Of a stretch of DNA of 64,000 nucleotides, positions 19,596-29,244 are shown piece by piece. Position numbers and translations under genes: made by a program. Source of the DNA: Iodobacter ciconiae (GTDB taxonomy: Bacteria; Pseudomonadota; Gammaproteobacteria; Burkholderiales; Chitinibacteraceae); the NCBI RefSeq assembly GCF_003952345.1, contig NZ_CP034433.1, positions 1,178,001-1,242,000 of the forward strand, given 5' to 3'. The notes below the pieces were generated by a model, which searched no databases, was not told where the DNA came from, and saw only the letters and a list, made by a program, of their open reading frames with translations. The first letter of the stretch is position 1, and every line of letters starts with the position of its first letter.

Positions 19596-20044
19596 ATGTC
19601 TCGGATAGACGTAAAGATTTTAGATGGCCGGTTGCAAGAAAACCTGCCGCAATATGCTACCAAAGGCTCGGCTGGGCTGGATTTACGTGCCTGTCTTGAT
19701 ATGCCGATGGAGCTGGCTCCTGGTGTAACTCAACTTGTGCCAACGGGTATGGCGCTGCATCTGGATAATCCAGGCCTTGCAGCCATGATTTTGCCACGCT
19801 CGGGGCTTGGGCATAAGCATGGGATTGTGTTGGGTAATCTGGTGGGCCTGATTGATTCAGATTACCAGGGGCAAATTTTTGTCTCGGTATGGAATCGCAG
19901 CCAGGTGCCTTTCACCATTCAGCCTATGGAGCGCATTGCGCAGCTGGTGATTGTGCCCGTGGTACAGGTAGAGTTTAATCTGGTCGAGGAGTTTGCAGAT
20001 TCAGATCGTGGTGAAGGGGGTTTGGAAGTACAGGTAAGCATTAA
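19596..20044 (+). CDS. dut: dUTP diphosphatase, C-terminal frameshift
   Basis: Hydrolyses dUTP to dUMP, keeping uracil out of DNA. Motifs are normal: [10 protein letters not shown] (motif 1), [11 protein letters not shown] (2), GLIDSDYQG (3), [10 protein letters not shown] (4). The last, motif 5 (G-F-G-S-T-G), is broken: after RGEGG the text reads LEVQVS because one base is missing in the GGGGGTTT run at 20016-20023. With one base added the frame gives FGSTGKH and stops at TAA 20042-20044, 149 aa, the normal length. As written, the frame runs on to 20420 over the cyclase gene. Motif 5 closes over the nucleotide, so a real frameshift would damage the enzyme. Confidence 0.88.
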
Positions 20045-20080
20045 TATGGAAAGTAGAAGTAGTTTTGTCACACAAACGAT

Positions 20081-20102
20081 ACGGGGGCTTTGTCCCCGTT
20101 TT
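20081..20102 (+). terminator. Terminator after dut
   Basis: ACGGGG and CCCCGT around a gctttgt loop, followed by TTTT. Its position right after the expected dut stop supports the short reading of dut. Confidence 0.75.
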
Positions 20103-20147
20103 GCGTTTTTAATTTGCTCAATTACTGCTTACAAGGAGTGGGTGTAC

Positions 20148-21212
20148 TTAAAACAGCTCAACGCTTCCATTGGCGGGGCGATGAATGTTCAGGGTGTCAA
20201 CAGGAGCGATAGTGACTTTATTGCGGCCATTACTTTTGGATTGATACAGCGCTTCATCAGCCCGCCCAAGCACGGTGCTGAGTACTTCGGAGTGAAGGAG
20301 ACGGGTAAAACCGATGCTAATGGTGACCTGGCCTACCTGTGGAAATTGCATGCGTGCTACTCTTTCACGAAAGCGCTCCACGGCAAAAAGAGCACTGCTT
20401 TCCATTTGTGGCCCCATTAAAACGACAAATTCTTCTCCGCCAAAGCGAAATAAATAATCGCAGCTGCGAAAGCTCGCCTGCATGAGCTGTGCAATTAGCA
20501 GAAGGACTTCATCACCGTAAATATGGCCAAACTGATCATTGATACGTTTAAAGTGGTCAATGTCCATGACGGCTAAAAAATAGGCGTCGTCCTCATGTTG
20601 ACGGCGGCGCTCACTTCCTTCCGAGGGAGGGATTCCGTGAAGGTTGGAGCAGGGGGCTTCCTCTTGTGAGCCCATGATTTTTTGGAATTGGCGCTCCAGC
20701 GTTTTTCGATTGAGTAACCCTGTCAGGGTATCTGTTTCACTATATTTGAGCAGGGATATATGATTTTCATAAATGCGTGTCATACCCTGCATCGCTCGTA
20801 AATCCTGTTGCTTAAAGGCTCGCTTACCCTGACAGTCGATTAAAAGATGGGGTTGGTTGTTTACTTTGAGGCAGCGCACCAGGCGAAAGTGGGTTATTTC
20901 AGTGATATTTTTTGAGTCAAGTAAAGTACTTTTAAGAAGCGGGTCGAAATCGGCGGAGTTACTATTGAGTGTATTGTGTGCCCGCCATTGCCAGGCTTGT
21001 TGAATCAATCCGTTGCTAAGACTTAAAGTTTTTTTGATTTGCCAGATTGTTTGTGTTTGTTCTGTCTGGAGATGGCAATGGTAAAAGTCGACTTGCTCCA
21101 AATCAAAAATTTCCTGCAAGCTTATGCCCAGGCTGATTAACAGCGCATCTCTATCATCTAAGCTGGTGAGGTTGGCCATTGCATCTAGCATAATAAAAGG
21201 CTTGAGAGGCAT
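20148..21212 (-). CDS. Diguanylate cyclase (GGDEF domain)
   Basis: 354 aa. A GGGAG site lies 7 nt before the chosen ATG. The N-terminal half (about 1-170) is an uncharacterised sensory region. The C-terminal GGDEF domain has [30 protein letters not shown] and the active-site [11 protein letters not shown], so c-di-GMP synthesis is likely. The 30-residue loop before the DIDHFK motif is common in betaproteobacterial members. Transcribed towards dut. Confidence 0.93.
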   Translation of the reverse strand: MPLKPFIMLDAMANLTSLDDRDALLISLGISLQEIFDLEQVDFYHCHLQTEQTQTIWQIKKTLSLSNGLIQQAWQWRAHNTLNSNSADFDPLLKSTLLDSKNITEITHFRLVRCLKVNNQPHLLIDCQGKRAFKQQDLRAMQGMTRIYENHISLLKYSETDTLTGLLNRKTLERQFQKIMGSQEEAPCSNLHGIPPSEGSERRRQHEDDAYFLAVMDIDHFKRINDQFGHIYGDEVLLLIAQLMQASFRSCDYLFRFGGEEFVVLMGPQMESSALFAVERFRERVARMQFPQVGQVTISIGFTRLLHSEVLSTVLGRADEALYQSKSNGRNKVTIAPVDTLNIHRPANGSVELF

Positions 21213-21373
21213 GACAATACTCCCGTTGGCGGTGTGGATTTTTTCAAGTAAGTTTTTTTATAGCTGATGCCTGATATTTCATTGTCTGTTTATTGGCAAG
21301 AGGCAGGTGGATGGTGAAATCTTTTTTAGATCGGTGAGTATGATAAGGATTGATTTATTAGGGGTTAGTCAGA

Positions 21374-21419
21374 TAAAAAAAAGCCACTCATTAATTAATA
21401 AAATGAATGGCCTTTTTTA
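21374..21419 (-). terminator. Terminator after the bacterioferritin pair
   Basis: On the minus strand, a stem of nearly nine pairs (CCATTCATT with AATGAGTGG) is followed by a T-run. Confidence 0.6.
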
Positions 21420-21433
21420 TTTTACAAAAGATT

Positions 21434-21901
21434 TTACATTTGTGTTTGCAGGTAATTAGCTAGGCTAATGGCTTTAATTAAGCCAAGTTGTTGCTCCAGC
21501 CAGTGTGCGTGGTCCTGTTCGGTATCATCCAATAGCTTAACCAGCATATTACGGCTGACATAATCTTGTTCTTGCTCACAAATGGCGATTACCCGTTTGA
21601 GCGCGCTGGCGACATCGTATTCGGTCAGTAGATCATTTTGTAGCATAGAGGGGACATCAGAACCGATTCGTAAGGCATCTCGCCCGGCAACATCTGGTAT
21701 GCCGCCCAGGAATAAAATGCGTGCAATCAGCAGGGATGAATGGCCAATTTCATCCTGACGTTCGTGATCAATGCGCTCAAAAAGCTTGCTATAGCCCCAG
21801 TTATGATACATCTGGCTATGTACAAAGTATTGGTCAACGGAGGTGAGTTCAGTTACCAGCAGCTCTTTCAGGGCTGCGATTACATTTTGTTTGCCTTGCA
21901 T
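21434..21901 (-). CDS. bfr: Bacterioferritin, ferroxidase-type subunit
   Basis: 155 aa from MQGKQNVIAALK; the open frame extends upstream into the neighbouring gene but that is not used. Ferritin-like four-helix iron-storage protein. Ferroxidase ligands are kept: E18, E51, H54, E94 and the E/H pair of the last helix (E128, H131, one residue insertion relative to E. coli). The haem ligand Met52 is replaced by Ile. It is second in a two-gene operon, 11 bp after the other subunit. Together the two resemble the paired Bfr subunits of Neisseria and Magnetospirillum. Confidence 0.92.
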   Translation of the reverse strand: MQGKQNVIAALKELLVTELTSVDQYFVHSQMYHNWGYSKLFERIDHERQDEIGHSSLLIARILFLGGIPDVAGRDALRIGSDVPSMLQNDLLTEYDVASALKRVIAICEQEQDYVSRNMLVKLLDDTEQDHAHWLEQQLGLIKAISLANYLQTQM

Positions 21902-21912
21902 GGTGATATTCC

Positions 21913-22383
21913 TTATGCGTCGATTTGTGATTGGAGGTAATTTGCTAAACCCAGGGAAGCCTGCAGTTCGGCCTGGGTTTCCAGCCAATCAACATATTCT
22001 TCTTCCTCTTCGAGCAGATCTTCCAGAATGTCGCGTGAGACATAGTCTTGTTCAAGCTCGCAGGTTTCAATCGCTTGGCGCAAAGTGCTAAGGTGGGCAC
22101 TGACCAGTTTTAAATCGCATTCCAGCATTTCTGGCGTATTTTCACCTATGTATAATTTACCCAGTTGCTGCAAATTTGGCAGGCCTTCCAGCATTAGAAT
22201 GCGTGTAATAAGCTGGTCTGCCCGCTTCATTGCATCAATTGATTCATGGTAAACGGCATCATTCAGTTTTTTTAAGCCCCAGTTACGATACATGCGCGCG
22301 TGTAAGAAGAATTGGTTGATAGCAATTAATTCATTGCCTAGTACGCTATTGAGTGAGCTCAGTACGAGTTTGCTACCTTGCAT
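21913..22383 (-). CDS. bfr: Bacterioferritin, haem-binding-type subunit
   Basis: 156 aa. Met52, the axial ligand of the inter-subunit haem, is present (VYHESIDAMKRA). The ferroxidase centre is degenerate: E51 is Ala, H54 is Arg, E94 is Val and H130 is Tyr; E18 and E127 remain. It is therefore complementary to the second subunit, and the two probably form a mixed 24-mer. Leading gene of the pair; a palindrome similar to a Fur box lies upstream. Confidence 0.92.
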   Translation of the reverse strand: MQGSKLVLSSLNSVLGNELIAINQFFLHARMYRNWGLKKLNDAVYHESIDAMKRADQLITRILMLEGLPNLQQLGKLYIGENTPEMLECDLKLVSAHLSTLRQAIETCELEQDYVSRDILEDLLEEEEEYVDWLETQAELQASLGLANYLQSQIDA

Positions 22384-22594
22384 TTTGTATTTTCCTTGTG
22401 GCTGGTCCAGCTTTACAATTTATGACTGGCAGGGACATTTGTCAGTTTTAACACCCTTCTAACTATGTGGGAATTCAAAATTACTGTTCATGATTTATCT
22501 GCTGTTTATTCTATTAGTATTTATGATTCCTCCATATTTTACCATTGAATCTTTTGTATTTTTTATTAGGAATAGTTCTTACTATTTTGCTGTG

Positions 22595-22612
22595 TTAATG
22601 AATAATCATTAA
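22595..22612. promoter_or_regulatory. Fur-box-like palindrome upstream of bfr
   Basis: TTAATGA-ATAA-TCATTAA, a perfect 7-bp inverted repeat with a 4-bp spacer. It resembles the Fur consensus but with one half shifted by a base. The surrounding 345-bp gap between bfr and hisN is otherwise AT-rich and featureless. Confidence 0.35.
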
Positions 22613-22729
22613 AAAGTCTGGTTGTAATGATAAATATCTGAAATATGTATAAGGAATAAAAACTATTATTATTTGTTGGCTATTTATGTTATTTTTTGCT
22701 GAAGATAATCGTGGTCTATAGGAGCACTT

Positions 22730-23506
22730 ATGATATTGCCTGATGAAATTATTGCACTGGCACATCAATTGGCAGATGCCAGTGGCGTGATTATACGCCC
22801 TTATTTTCGAGGCTCTTTAGCTATCGATGATAAAAATGACCGTAGCCCTGTAACGATTGCTGACAAAGAAGCCGAGCAGGTAATGCGCGAGCTGATTCAA
22901 AAAATACGACCTCAAGACGGCATTATTGGCGAAGAGTTTGGCCGTGAGCGTGAAAATGCGGAATGGTTGTGGGTGTTAGATCCGATTGATGGCACCAAGT
23001 CGTTTACGGTAGGGCGGGCATTATTTGTTACTCTTATTGGCCTGCTGCACCATGGTAAGCCGGTGCTGGGCGTGATTAATCAGCCGATTCAAAATGAGCG
23101 CTGGCTGGGGATTACAGGGCAAGGCGCGTGGTTTAACGGTGAGCGGGTCGTGGTCAATCAAATTGAGCAGTTGCACTCGGCAAGGCTGGGAACCACTGGG
23201 CCGCAGTACCTGGATGTGGGAGCTGCGGGTTTTGCTCGTTTGTCCGAGCAGTGCCGATTTACTACTTATGGAGGTGATGGCTATTTGTATGCACAGGTTG
23301 CTAGCGGCTGGCTGGAGCTGGTTGTGGAAGAAGGCCTGAAATTGCATGATTTTGCAGCGTTGGCTCCTGTGGTGAACGGTGCAGGCGGGCGGATGACAGA
23401 CTGGCAGGGCAGGGCGTTGGATATTCATAGTGAGGGGCGGGTTCTGGCTGCGGCTAACCCGGTATTACACGCAGCAGCGCTGCCATTTCTGCTGAACGCG
23501 GTATAA
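22730..23506 (+). CDS. hisN: Inositol-monophosphatase family phosphatase, probable histidinol-phosphatase
   Basis: 258 aa. Mg-dependent phosphatase with DPIDGTKSFTVGR (metal binding), IIGEEFG and LHDFAALAPVVNGAGG. HisN-type enzymes dephosphorylate histidinol phosphate; related ones act on inositol phosphate or other sugars. The short GGREN-like spacing and KSFTVG match HisN better than SuhB. It is followed at 33 bp by the DUF3460 gene. Confidence 0.85.
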   Translation: MILPDEIIALAHQLADASGVIIRPYFRGSLAIDDKNDRSPVTIADKEAEQVMRELIQKIRPQDGIIGEEFGRERENAEWLWVLDPIDGTKSFTVGRALFVTLIGLLHHGKPVLGVINQPIQNERWLGITGQGAWFNGERVVVNQIEQLHSARLGTTGPQYLDVGAAGFARLSEQCRFTTYGGDGYLYAQVASGWLELVVEEGLKLHDFAALAPVVNGAGGRMTDWQGRALDIHSEGRVLAAANPVLHAAALPFLLNAV

Positions 23507-23539
23507 TGAGCTTATTCGTCACATCTAACGTGGATTGCC

Positions 23540-23737
23540 ATGTTTAAGAACACACAGTACGTTTCTGATTTTACCTTGTTTATGGATGACTATTTGGTGA
23601 AAAACCCGGAGGTTGCTCAGGGCCAGCTTGAGGGGCGTGCACTTTTGTGGGATAAAGCACCACTGGATCTGGATGAGCATTTACGCGCTATAGCATCTAA
23701 AGTGCAGCAAAAGCCTTATCCCTACCAAACTAATTAA
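23540..23737 (+). CDS. DUF3460 family small protein
   Basis: 65 aa: YVSDFTLFMDDYLVKNPEV and GRALLWDKAPLDLDEH are typical of DUF3460, a short betaproteobacterial family of unknown function. Probably cotranscribed with hisN. A terminator follows directly. Confidence 0.8.
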   Translation: MFKNTQYVSDFTLFMDDYLVKNPEVAQGQLEGRALLWDKAPLDLDEHLRAIASKVQQKPYPYQTN

Positions 23738-23756
23738 GTTACGATAATTAGTAAAT

Positions 23757-23797
23757 AAAAAACACCGCTATGTATTGAAATAGCGGTGTTTTTTTTA
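23757..23797. terminator. Terminator between the DUF3460 gene and the chemoreceptor gene
   Basis: AACACCGCTA and TAGCGGTGTT stem with an A-run before and T8 after. Confidence 0.85.
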
Positions 23798-23815
23798 TAC
23801 ATATTTCGGTTGAAA

Positions 23816-25447
23816 TCAGGTGTGATATTGGCTGATTATAGTGTTCAGGGTGATAGCAATCTGGCGAAGTTCTTCGGATAGTTCACTGGTGCTGCTTGCG
23901 GTTGTATGATTTTGTTCGCTAGCCTGGGCGATTTTTTCAATATTGTTGGCAATATCCTGGCTGGCAGAGCTTTGCTCACTGATCGCATCGGCCATCTGGG
24001 CGATATCGCTAACCGTATTTTTGGATTGCTGTTCCAGGTTCGCCAGAGATTCTGCGACACTTTGGGTGTTGCGCACTCCGCTTTCAACCATCTTGCTGGC
24101 GTGCTGCATGCCTTCAGATGCAGTGCTGGTGTCTCTTTGTACTGCTTCAATTTTGCTGGTAATTTCGGTGGTGGCCTGGGTCGTTCTTTCGGCCAGTTTC
24201 CTGACTTCATCGGCAACAACGGCAAAGCCTCGGCCTAAATCACCTGCACGGGCAGCTTCAATTGCTGCATTGAGAGCCAGTAAGTTGGTCTGATCCGCAA
24301 TATCTTTAATAACCATCACAATGCTGCCAATTTCACCCGAGCGCTGATTTAGCTGATCAATTACGGCTGCAGAGCTATTTATATTTTCGGCAATCTGGCG
24401 AATTTCATTGGCAGTGCGGTTGGCAGAAATTGCGCCTTCAGCCGCTGTTGATGCACCTTGTCTGGCTTCGGAATTTAGCCCTTCTGCGCTGGATGAAATC
24501 ATATTCACACTTACTGATAATTCTTCAACCGCAGCCGCTGTCGCACTGGATGCAGAGGATTGTACGTGAGATGAGTCTGTCATCTGTTTTGCTGCAGACG
24601 AGAGCATTTCGGCAGAGCTGAGTAGCTGGCTGGAGTTTTTACGGGATTCGCTAATTACTTTACTCATATTGATGAGTAAGCGATTGATAACTGCAGAAGA
24701 CTGGCTGATTTCATCTATCCCGGACTGGTTAAGCCTGAGTGCCAAATTACCCGTTTGATCTATTTCGCTAATAACAGCTTGTAATGCGGAGAGTGGTCTG
24801 CGAATGCTATGAATAATAATCAGAGCGCTGGCAATACCAATGAGTACAGCAATAAACATCAATATAATCGATGTATTGATTGTTGTTTTAGTAATTTGGC
24901 TGAGTGTTTTTTCCATCTTTTTTGCTTTATTGATGGCTTCATCTGCTAAATGTGTGAGGCTCTCTTGCATAGAGCGAATAGGCTCTTTATATTTGGAAAA
25001 TTCAGCATTTATTTCTGATGCTCTTTCATATTTTTTGGATTTTACCTCATTAGATATATTGTTAAAACCTTCGGAGTAGGTTTTTAGATGTTGAGATAGT
25101 TCACTTAGTTTTTGTAAATCTTCAGCATCGGCGTTGGCAGAGCCATCTTTGATGGCTATATTGGCTTTTTCAAGGGCAGCATGCCATTTTTGATCGTATT
25201 CTTTAACTTTTTCGATGTTTTCAAAATTTAAAAAAATATCTTTTTCATATCGTCTTAAATCTGTAACCTGATGACGAGCTTCAAGTAGGTCAAGTGAGTA
25301 GTTTAAATCACGCTGCAGCATATTTTCTGTAAGACTGGCTTGTCGATTAAGGCCCCAAAGCCCAAGAGCACCCACGCTGATGAGCAAAAGCAGGAGTAGA
25401 GCAAAGCCTCCTACCAGCCTTGCGGCAATTGTAAATTTAGATAGCAT
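23816..25447 (-). CDS. Methyl-accepting chemotaxis protein
   Basis: 543 aa from [15 protein letters not shown] lies 6 nt before this ATG, and a TTG four codons upstream is not needed. A first membrane helix (about 12-32) is followed by a periplasmic four-helix-bundle-type sensor domain (about 33-190), a second helix ([19 protein letters not shown]), a HAMP domain, and a cytoplasmic signalling domain with the conserved hairpin [20 protein letters not shown]. The ligand is unknown. It has no chemotaxis neighbours. Confidence 0.95.
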   Translation of the reverse strand: MLSKFTIAARLVGGFALLLLLLISVGALGLWGLNRQASLTENMLQRDLNYSLDLLEARHQVTDLRRYEKDIFLNFENIEKVKEYDQKWHAALEKANIAIKDGSANADAEDLQKLSELSQHLKTYSEGFNNISNEVKSKKYERASEINAEFSKYKEPIRSMQESLTHLADEAINKAKKMEKTLSQITKTTINTSIILMFIAVLIGIASALIIIHSIRRPLSALQAVISEIDQTGNLALRLNQSGIDEISQSSAVINRLLINMSKVISESRKNSSQLLSSAEMLSSAAKQMTDSSHVQSSASSATAAAVEELSVSVNMISSSAEGLNSEARQGASTAAEGAISANRTANEIRQIAENINSSAAVIDQLNQRSGEIGSIVMVIKDIADQTNLLALNAAIEAARAGDLGRGFAVVADEVRKLAERTTQATTEITSKIEAVQRDTSTASEGMQHASKMVESGVRNTQSVAESLANLEQQSKNTVSDIAQMADAISEQSSASQDIANNIEKIAQASEQNHTTASSTSELSEELRQIAITLNTIISQYHT

Positions 25448-25566
25448 GGGATTCTCCAAAAGGAAGCTTTGTTATGGATTGTAGAGTTGATTTAGCGTAT
25501 TGCTAGTAGAAAGCGTTATAAATGAATAAATAATTAGTTTGGGGTGCTACTTGTAATTCAAGTGAG

Positions 25567-25603
25567 CAAAAAAATACCGTATCCAATTATTTGGATACGG
25601 TAT
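25567..25603 (-). terminator. Terminator-like hairpin upstream of the chemoreceptor
   Basis: ATACCGTATCCAA and TTGGATACGGTAT form a 13-bp stem with loop ttat; on the minus strand the A-run becomes a T-run. It probably ends the purT/globin transcript. Confidence 0.8.
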
Positions 25604-25701
25604 TTGGAGTTACGCATAAGGTCAATCAGGTGTTAATTGCAGTGTCTAATATAATTACAAAATACGTCAGTATTTTTATACTTCTTTATTTTATAAAGTA
25701 T

Positions 25702-26091
25702 CTATTTATTACGCATAAAGTCAGCTGTACGGAAAAATGCATCTTCTAAATGATCTCGTAATGTGTTTTCCATAGGGATTTCTTCCATGGCTTGAAACAT
25801 GCACATTAGCCATTGATCCCGCTCGTCTTCGCTAATAGCAAAAGGCATATGACGCGCACGCAACATAGGGTGGCCATATTTTTCCATGAAGCGCTGTGGT
25901 CCGCCTAGCCAGCCAGATAAAAAATCGAATAATTTATCGCGAATGAGCGTGCTGTCCTCGTGGTGCATGGCGCGAATAGAGCTGGCACGCGGGTCGCTAT
26001 TCATGATGTCGTAAAAGCGATCAACTAATTGACGTAATACTGCATCGCCACCCAATAAGTGGTAGGGCGTCATTTCTGCTACTTCTTGCAT
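25702..26091 (-). CDS. Group II truncated haemoglobin
   Basis: 129 aa. Short globin fold: YHLLGGDAVLRQLVDRFYDIM, FLSGWLGGPQRFMEKYGHPMLRARHMPF with the proximal His, and the WLMCM segment with TrpG8. Members bind O2 or NO and are linked to oxidative or nitrosative stress. It starts 3 bp after the purT stop, so it is the second gene of a purT operon. Confidence 0.9.
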   Translation of the reverse strand: MQEVAEMTPYHLLGGDAVLRQLVDRFYDIMNSDPRASSIRAMHHEDSTLIRDKLFDFLSGWLGGPQRFMEKYGHPMLRARHMPFAISEDERDQWLMCMFQAMEEIPMENTLRDHLEDAFFRTADFMRNK

Positions 26092-26094
26092 TGC

Positions 26095-27291
26095 TTATTC
26101 CTTAACAGGTTTAACAAGGCTGGCCGCAAGTCTGGCGCGGCTACGTGCTTCATCGGGGCTGGCTCCTGCTGCGAGTGCTACACCCATACGGCGACGGGCA
26201 AAGCTTTCTGGTTTGCCAAACAGGCGTAAATCAGCCCGGGGTATAGCTAAAGCCTGTTCTAAGCCTTTAAAGGCAATACCGGTTTCTTCCATGCCGCCAT
26301 AGATTACGGCGCTGGCTGCAGGTTCCCGCAGTGTGGCATCAATTGGCAACATTAAAATAGCACGGGCGTGGAGTTCAAATTCTGAGAAGCGCTGACTGGC
26401 CAGGGTAACAAGGCCGGTATCGTGCGGGCGTGGGCTGACTTCGGAGAACCAAACTTCGTCCCCTTTTACAAAGAGCTCAACACCAAATAAGCCACGACCA
26501 CCTAAATTATTGGTGATCTTTTGGGCAATATCGCGGGCGCGTTTTAGGGCCAACGGGCGCATCGGCTGTGGTTGCCAGCTTTCTATATAATCACCATTTT
26601 TCTGGATATGGCCGATAGGGTCGCAGAAAAAAGTTTCAATTTTGCCAGAGGGGCCTAATGCCCGCACGGTAAGTAGGGTGATTTCGTATTCAAAATCCAC
26701 AAAGCCCTCTACGATGACGCGGCCCTGATTGACACGACTGCTACTGGCGGCGCATTCCCATGCCGCATCGATTTCTGTGGCATCATGAACAAAGGACTGG
26801 CCTTTGCCGGAAGATGACATGACCGGCTTAATCAGGCAAGGAAGTCCGATGGCATCAACGGCGGCGCGCATTTCATTTAGGGATGAGGCGAACTGGTAGC
26901 TGGAAGTTGGCAAGCTCAGCTCTTCAGCGGCTAAGCGACGAATGCCTTCGCGATTCATGGTGAGATGGGTGGCACGGGCGTTCGGGATTACTGTGGCAAG
27001 GCCATCGGCTTCGATCTCCATAAGCTCGGATGTTGCAATGGCTTCGATTTCGGGCACGATTAAATGCGGGCGTTCTAGCTCCACCAAGGCGCGCAGTGCA
27101 GCGGGGTCTGTCATATCGATGACATGGCTGCGATGCGCTACCTGCATGCCGGGGGCGTTCGCGTAGCGATCCACTGCAATTACTTCAACGCCTAGTTTCT
27201 GTAAGGCGATAATGACTTCCTTACCCAGCTCACCGCTGCCTAACAGCATGACTTTAGTAGCGGAGGGTGAAAGAGGTGTGCCGATATGCAT
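26095..27291 (-). CDS. purT: Formate-dependent phosphoribosylglycinamide formyltransferase 2
   Basis: ATP-grasp enzyme that makes formyl-GAR from formate, ATP and GAR in purine synthesis. 398 aa from [25 protein letters not shown]; the open frame extends 46 codons upstream but the family start is this Met. [26 protein letters not shown], the ATP-grasp [11 protein letters not shown] and [14 protein letters not shown] motifs are intact. Formate could come from Pfl encoded at the right end of the window. Confidence 0.95.
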   Translation of the reverse strand: MHIGTPLSPSATKVMLLGSGELGKEVIIALQKLGVEVIAVDRYANAPGMQVAHRSHVIDMTDPAALRALVELERPHLIVPEIEAIATSELMEIEADGLATVIPNARATHLTMNREGIRRLAAEELSLPTSSYQFASSLNEMRAAVDAIGLPCLIKPVMSSSGKGQSFVHDATEIDAAWECAASSSRVNQGRVIVEGFVDFEYEITLLTVRALGPSGKIETFFCDPIGHIQKNGDYIESWQPQPMRPLALKRARDIAQKITNNLGGRGLFGVELFVKGDEVWFSEVSPRPHDTGLVTLASQRFSEFELHARAILMLPIDATLREPAASAVIYGGMEETGIAFKGLEQALAIPRADLRLFGKPESFARRRMGVALAAGASPDEARSRARLAASLVKPVKE

Positions 27292-27789
27292 AAGATTTTC
27301 CCGAGCAAAGGTGAATATGGCGAATTTTAACATGGGCCTAGTGGCACCGTTGGGCCTGACCCTGAACCTTTGATTGGTTTTTCTTACTAGGATATTTACT
27401 GTGTGCTTGCCTTTTAGGTTAAAAGGCATAAAAAAACTAATTAAATTGCTGGATGTTTGGTTGGTGATTCTATTACGTAGTAATTATTATTTATTTAATG
27501 GTGTTTAATAGGTGGGCATTTTGCTGTTTAAATATTAATCCGTAGGGGTATTTGTTTATTGTGTGTCTATTTTGAATATAAAAATGACAGTTGCAATCCT
27601 CATCTTTCGGGTCAGAACAACTTTCTTAAGTTTAATCAATAATATTACTGTTTAAATCTATTAGTCTGCTCATTAAATATATTTCATTTACTAGCGTAAA
27701 TAAACTCGTTATGCTGCCCTCTCCTGGCCGGTTAGGGAAGAATGGTTGCAGATTTCTACCGAATTAAATAATCAAATGATGAGCTTAAT
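27292..27789. other. Divergent intergenic region between purT and the Tsx-like gene
   Basis: About 500 bp, strongly AT-rich, carrying promoters for purT (left) and the porin (right). No gene was recognised. Confidence 0.4.
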
Positions 27790-28587
27790 ATGAAACTTCG
27801 CAATATTTTAGTTGCTGCCAGCATCCTGGCTACTCCCGCTGCATTTGCTGCAAATGACTGGTCTTTCAAAAATGTGAGCGTGAACTGGCTGGATTGGTCC
27901 AGTGGTACTGAAGATCGTACTAATGCAGGTGCGTTTGCAGGGAAGAAAGATTTCGCCCTTTTGGAAGTAGAAGGAGGCTTTGGTGGCGATTGGGGCGAGG
28001 CTTATGGCTTTTTTGATATCGAAAACCCAAGCAAAGCAAAGAGCGAGTCGGATTCGCGAAATAACCGCCGCTATGTAGTTAAGGCTGTTGGACGCTTTAA
28101 CATGACTCATCTGGGCTCTGTGCCTGTGCAGGCTTATGTGCATATTTATGATTTACGTGACCCGGGTACAGGTTTCTTTACGCAGAATCGCGTTTTAGGC
28201 TTGGGGACCAGTTTTTCCAGTGGCAATTTCTGGATTAAACTGTTTCTGGGTGCACATCAGCAGCTGGATAAAAATATTGGCGCACATGGCAATGGCATGA
28301 TGGCAGGTTATGTTGCAGGCTATAGCTTCCAGATGTTTGGTCAGTCCTTTATGGCGACGCAATGGCATGAAACAGAATTTAATCGTAGCGATAAATTTCT
28401 GATGATGGGCAGCCCGGCGGGAGGCGTGACCAAGGGGGATTCGACAGGCCAGAATGGCGCAGTTTCTCTTTGGTGGAATGTCAGCAAGGAATTCACAACT
28501 GGTTTGCAATATCGCTACGCGGACCAAAAATTAGGCTCTGCTTCATACCAAAATGCCATGATTTATACGGCTAAATATAATTTTTAA
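27790..28587 (+). CDS. Tsx/OmpK-like nucleoside-specific outer-membrane channel
   Basis: 265 aa. Signal peptide ILVAASILATPAAFA; alternating beta-strand pattern ending in a C-terminal Phe (YTAKYNF), as in outer-membrane barrels. SVNWLDWSSG near the start, YGFFDIENPSKAK and the WWNVSKEFTTGLQYRY end fit the Tsx/OmpK family. It could supply nucleosides to the salvage pathway, but specificity is not proven by sequence. Confidence 0.85.
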   Translation: MKLRNILVAASILATPAAFAANDWSFKNVSVNWLDWSSGTEDRTNAGAFAGKKDFALLEVEGGFGGDWGEAYGFFDIENPSKAKSESDSRNNRRYVVKAVGRFNMTHLGSVPVQAYVHIYDLRDPGTGFFTQNRVLGLGTSFSSGNFWIKLFLGAHQQLDKNIGAHGNGMMAGYVAGYSFQMFGQSFMATQWHETEFNRSDKFLMMGSPAGGVTKGDSTGQNGAVSLWWNVSKEFTTGLQYRYADQKLGSASYQNAMIYTAKYNF

Positions 28588-28605
28588 TTGATATTGAGTT
28601 TTGAT

Positions 28606-28634
28606 AAAAAAACCCGCTCTGGCGGGTTTTTTTT
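28606..28634 (+). terminator. Terminator after the Tsx-like gene
   Basis: AAACCCGC/GCGGGTTT stem with tctg loop and a T-run. Confidence 0.85.
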
Positions 28635-28803
28635 ATGCGTCTATTTTCTTCGTTGATGGCTTTGAATATTAAGGGTGTGATTGGTGTAATCAAACACACC
28701 TATTAAAACAGGGGCAGTTTTTGTCTGTATGGCTTTTGAATATAAAAAAACAGCTCGCTCTCTTTTTGCTCAAAAGAGCCAACGAGATGGGCGCTTTATT
28801 TGT

Positions 28804-29019
28804 TTACTTGGAATGCCAGCAAAAGCGCTGCACGGTTTTTCCGTTGTAAGTAATGCTTTCCGTGAACATCGCGAGCGGGCGCACCCAAAGATCAAATTCA
28901 CCATAGAGGCAGCGATAAACTACCATTTCTTCTTCGGTTTCGCTGTGCTTTGCCACTCCAATGACTTGATAGAGCGGGCCTTTGTAATGCTGGTAGATAC
29001 CGTTTTCGATGGAGGGCAC
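28804..29019 (-). CDS. DUF1653 domain protein
   Basis: About 71 aa from a GTG start (MPSIENGIYQHYKGPLYQVI). The DUF1653 pattern continues with EMVVYRCLYGEFDLWVRP and ends near the C-terminus. The open frame continues upstream for 130 codons, but that part overlaps the leuB start on the other strand and looks non-coding. Function of DUF1653 is unknown. Divergent from leuB. Confidence 0.7.
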   Translation of the reverse strand: MPSIENGIYQHYKGPLYQVIGVAKHSETEEEMVVYRCLYGEFDLWVRPLAMFTESITYNGKTVQRFCWHSK

Positions 29020-29244
29020 TTTTTTATCTGCAGAGTTGGTTAATTGTAAAAGGGGCTTCTTGGTGGGTTTGTCGATAACAGGTAATATCCAAGGTGATAT
29101 CTTTACGCGTATTGTATTTAATCGCCAGTACTTGTGGTGAGATTTTCCGCTAAAGAGACGATGCAGAGTAGCGTTGCAACGGGTGCTCTTAACATAAGTT
29201 GCGCCCGTAAACCCATTTAAAAGACTAGCAAAAGGTTGATTGGT

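Noticed and set aside
20580..20680. 30-residue loop ([12 protein letters not shown] region) inside the GGDEF domain taken as an inserted element
   Set aside because: A variable loop at this place is normal in betaproteobacterial diguanylate cyclases and no clear palindrome was found.
26095..27429. 444-residue PurT with N-terminal extension
   Set aside because: The family start [11 protein letters not shown] is 46 codons downstream and the extension reads like non-coding DNA.
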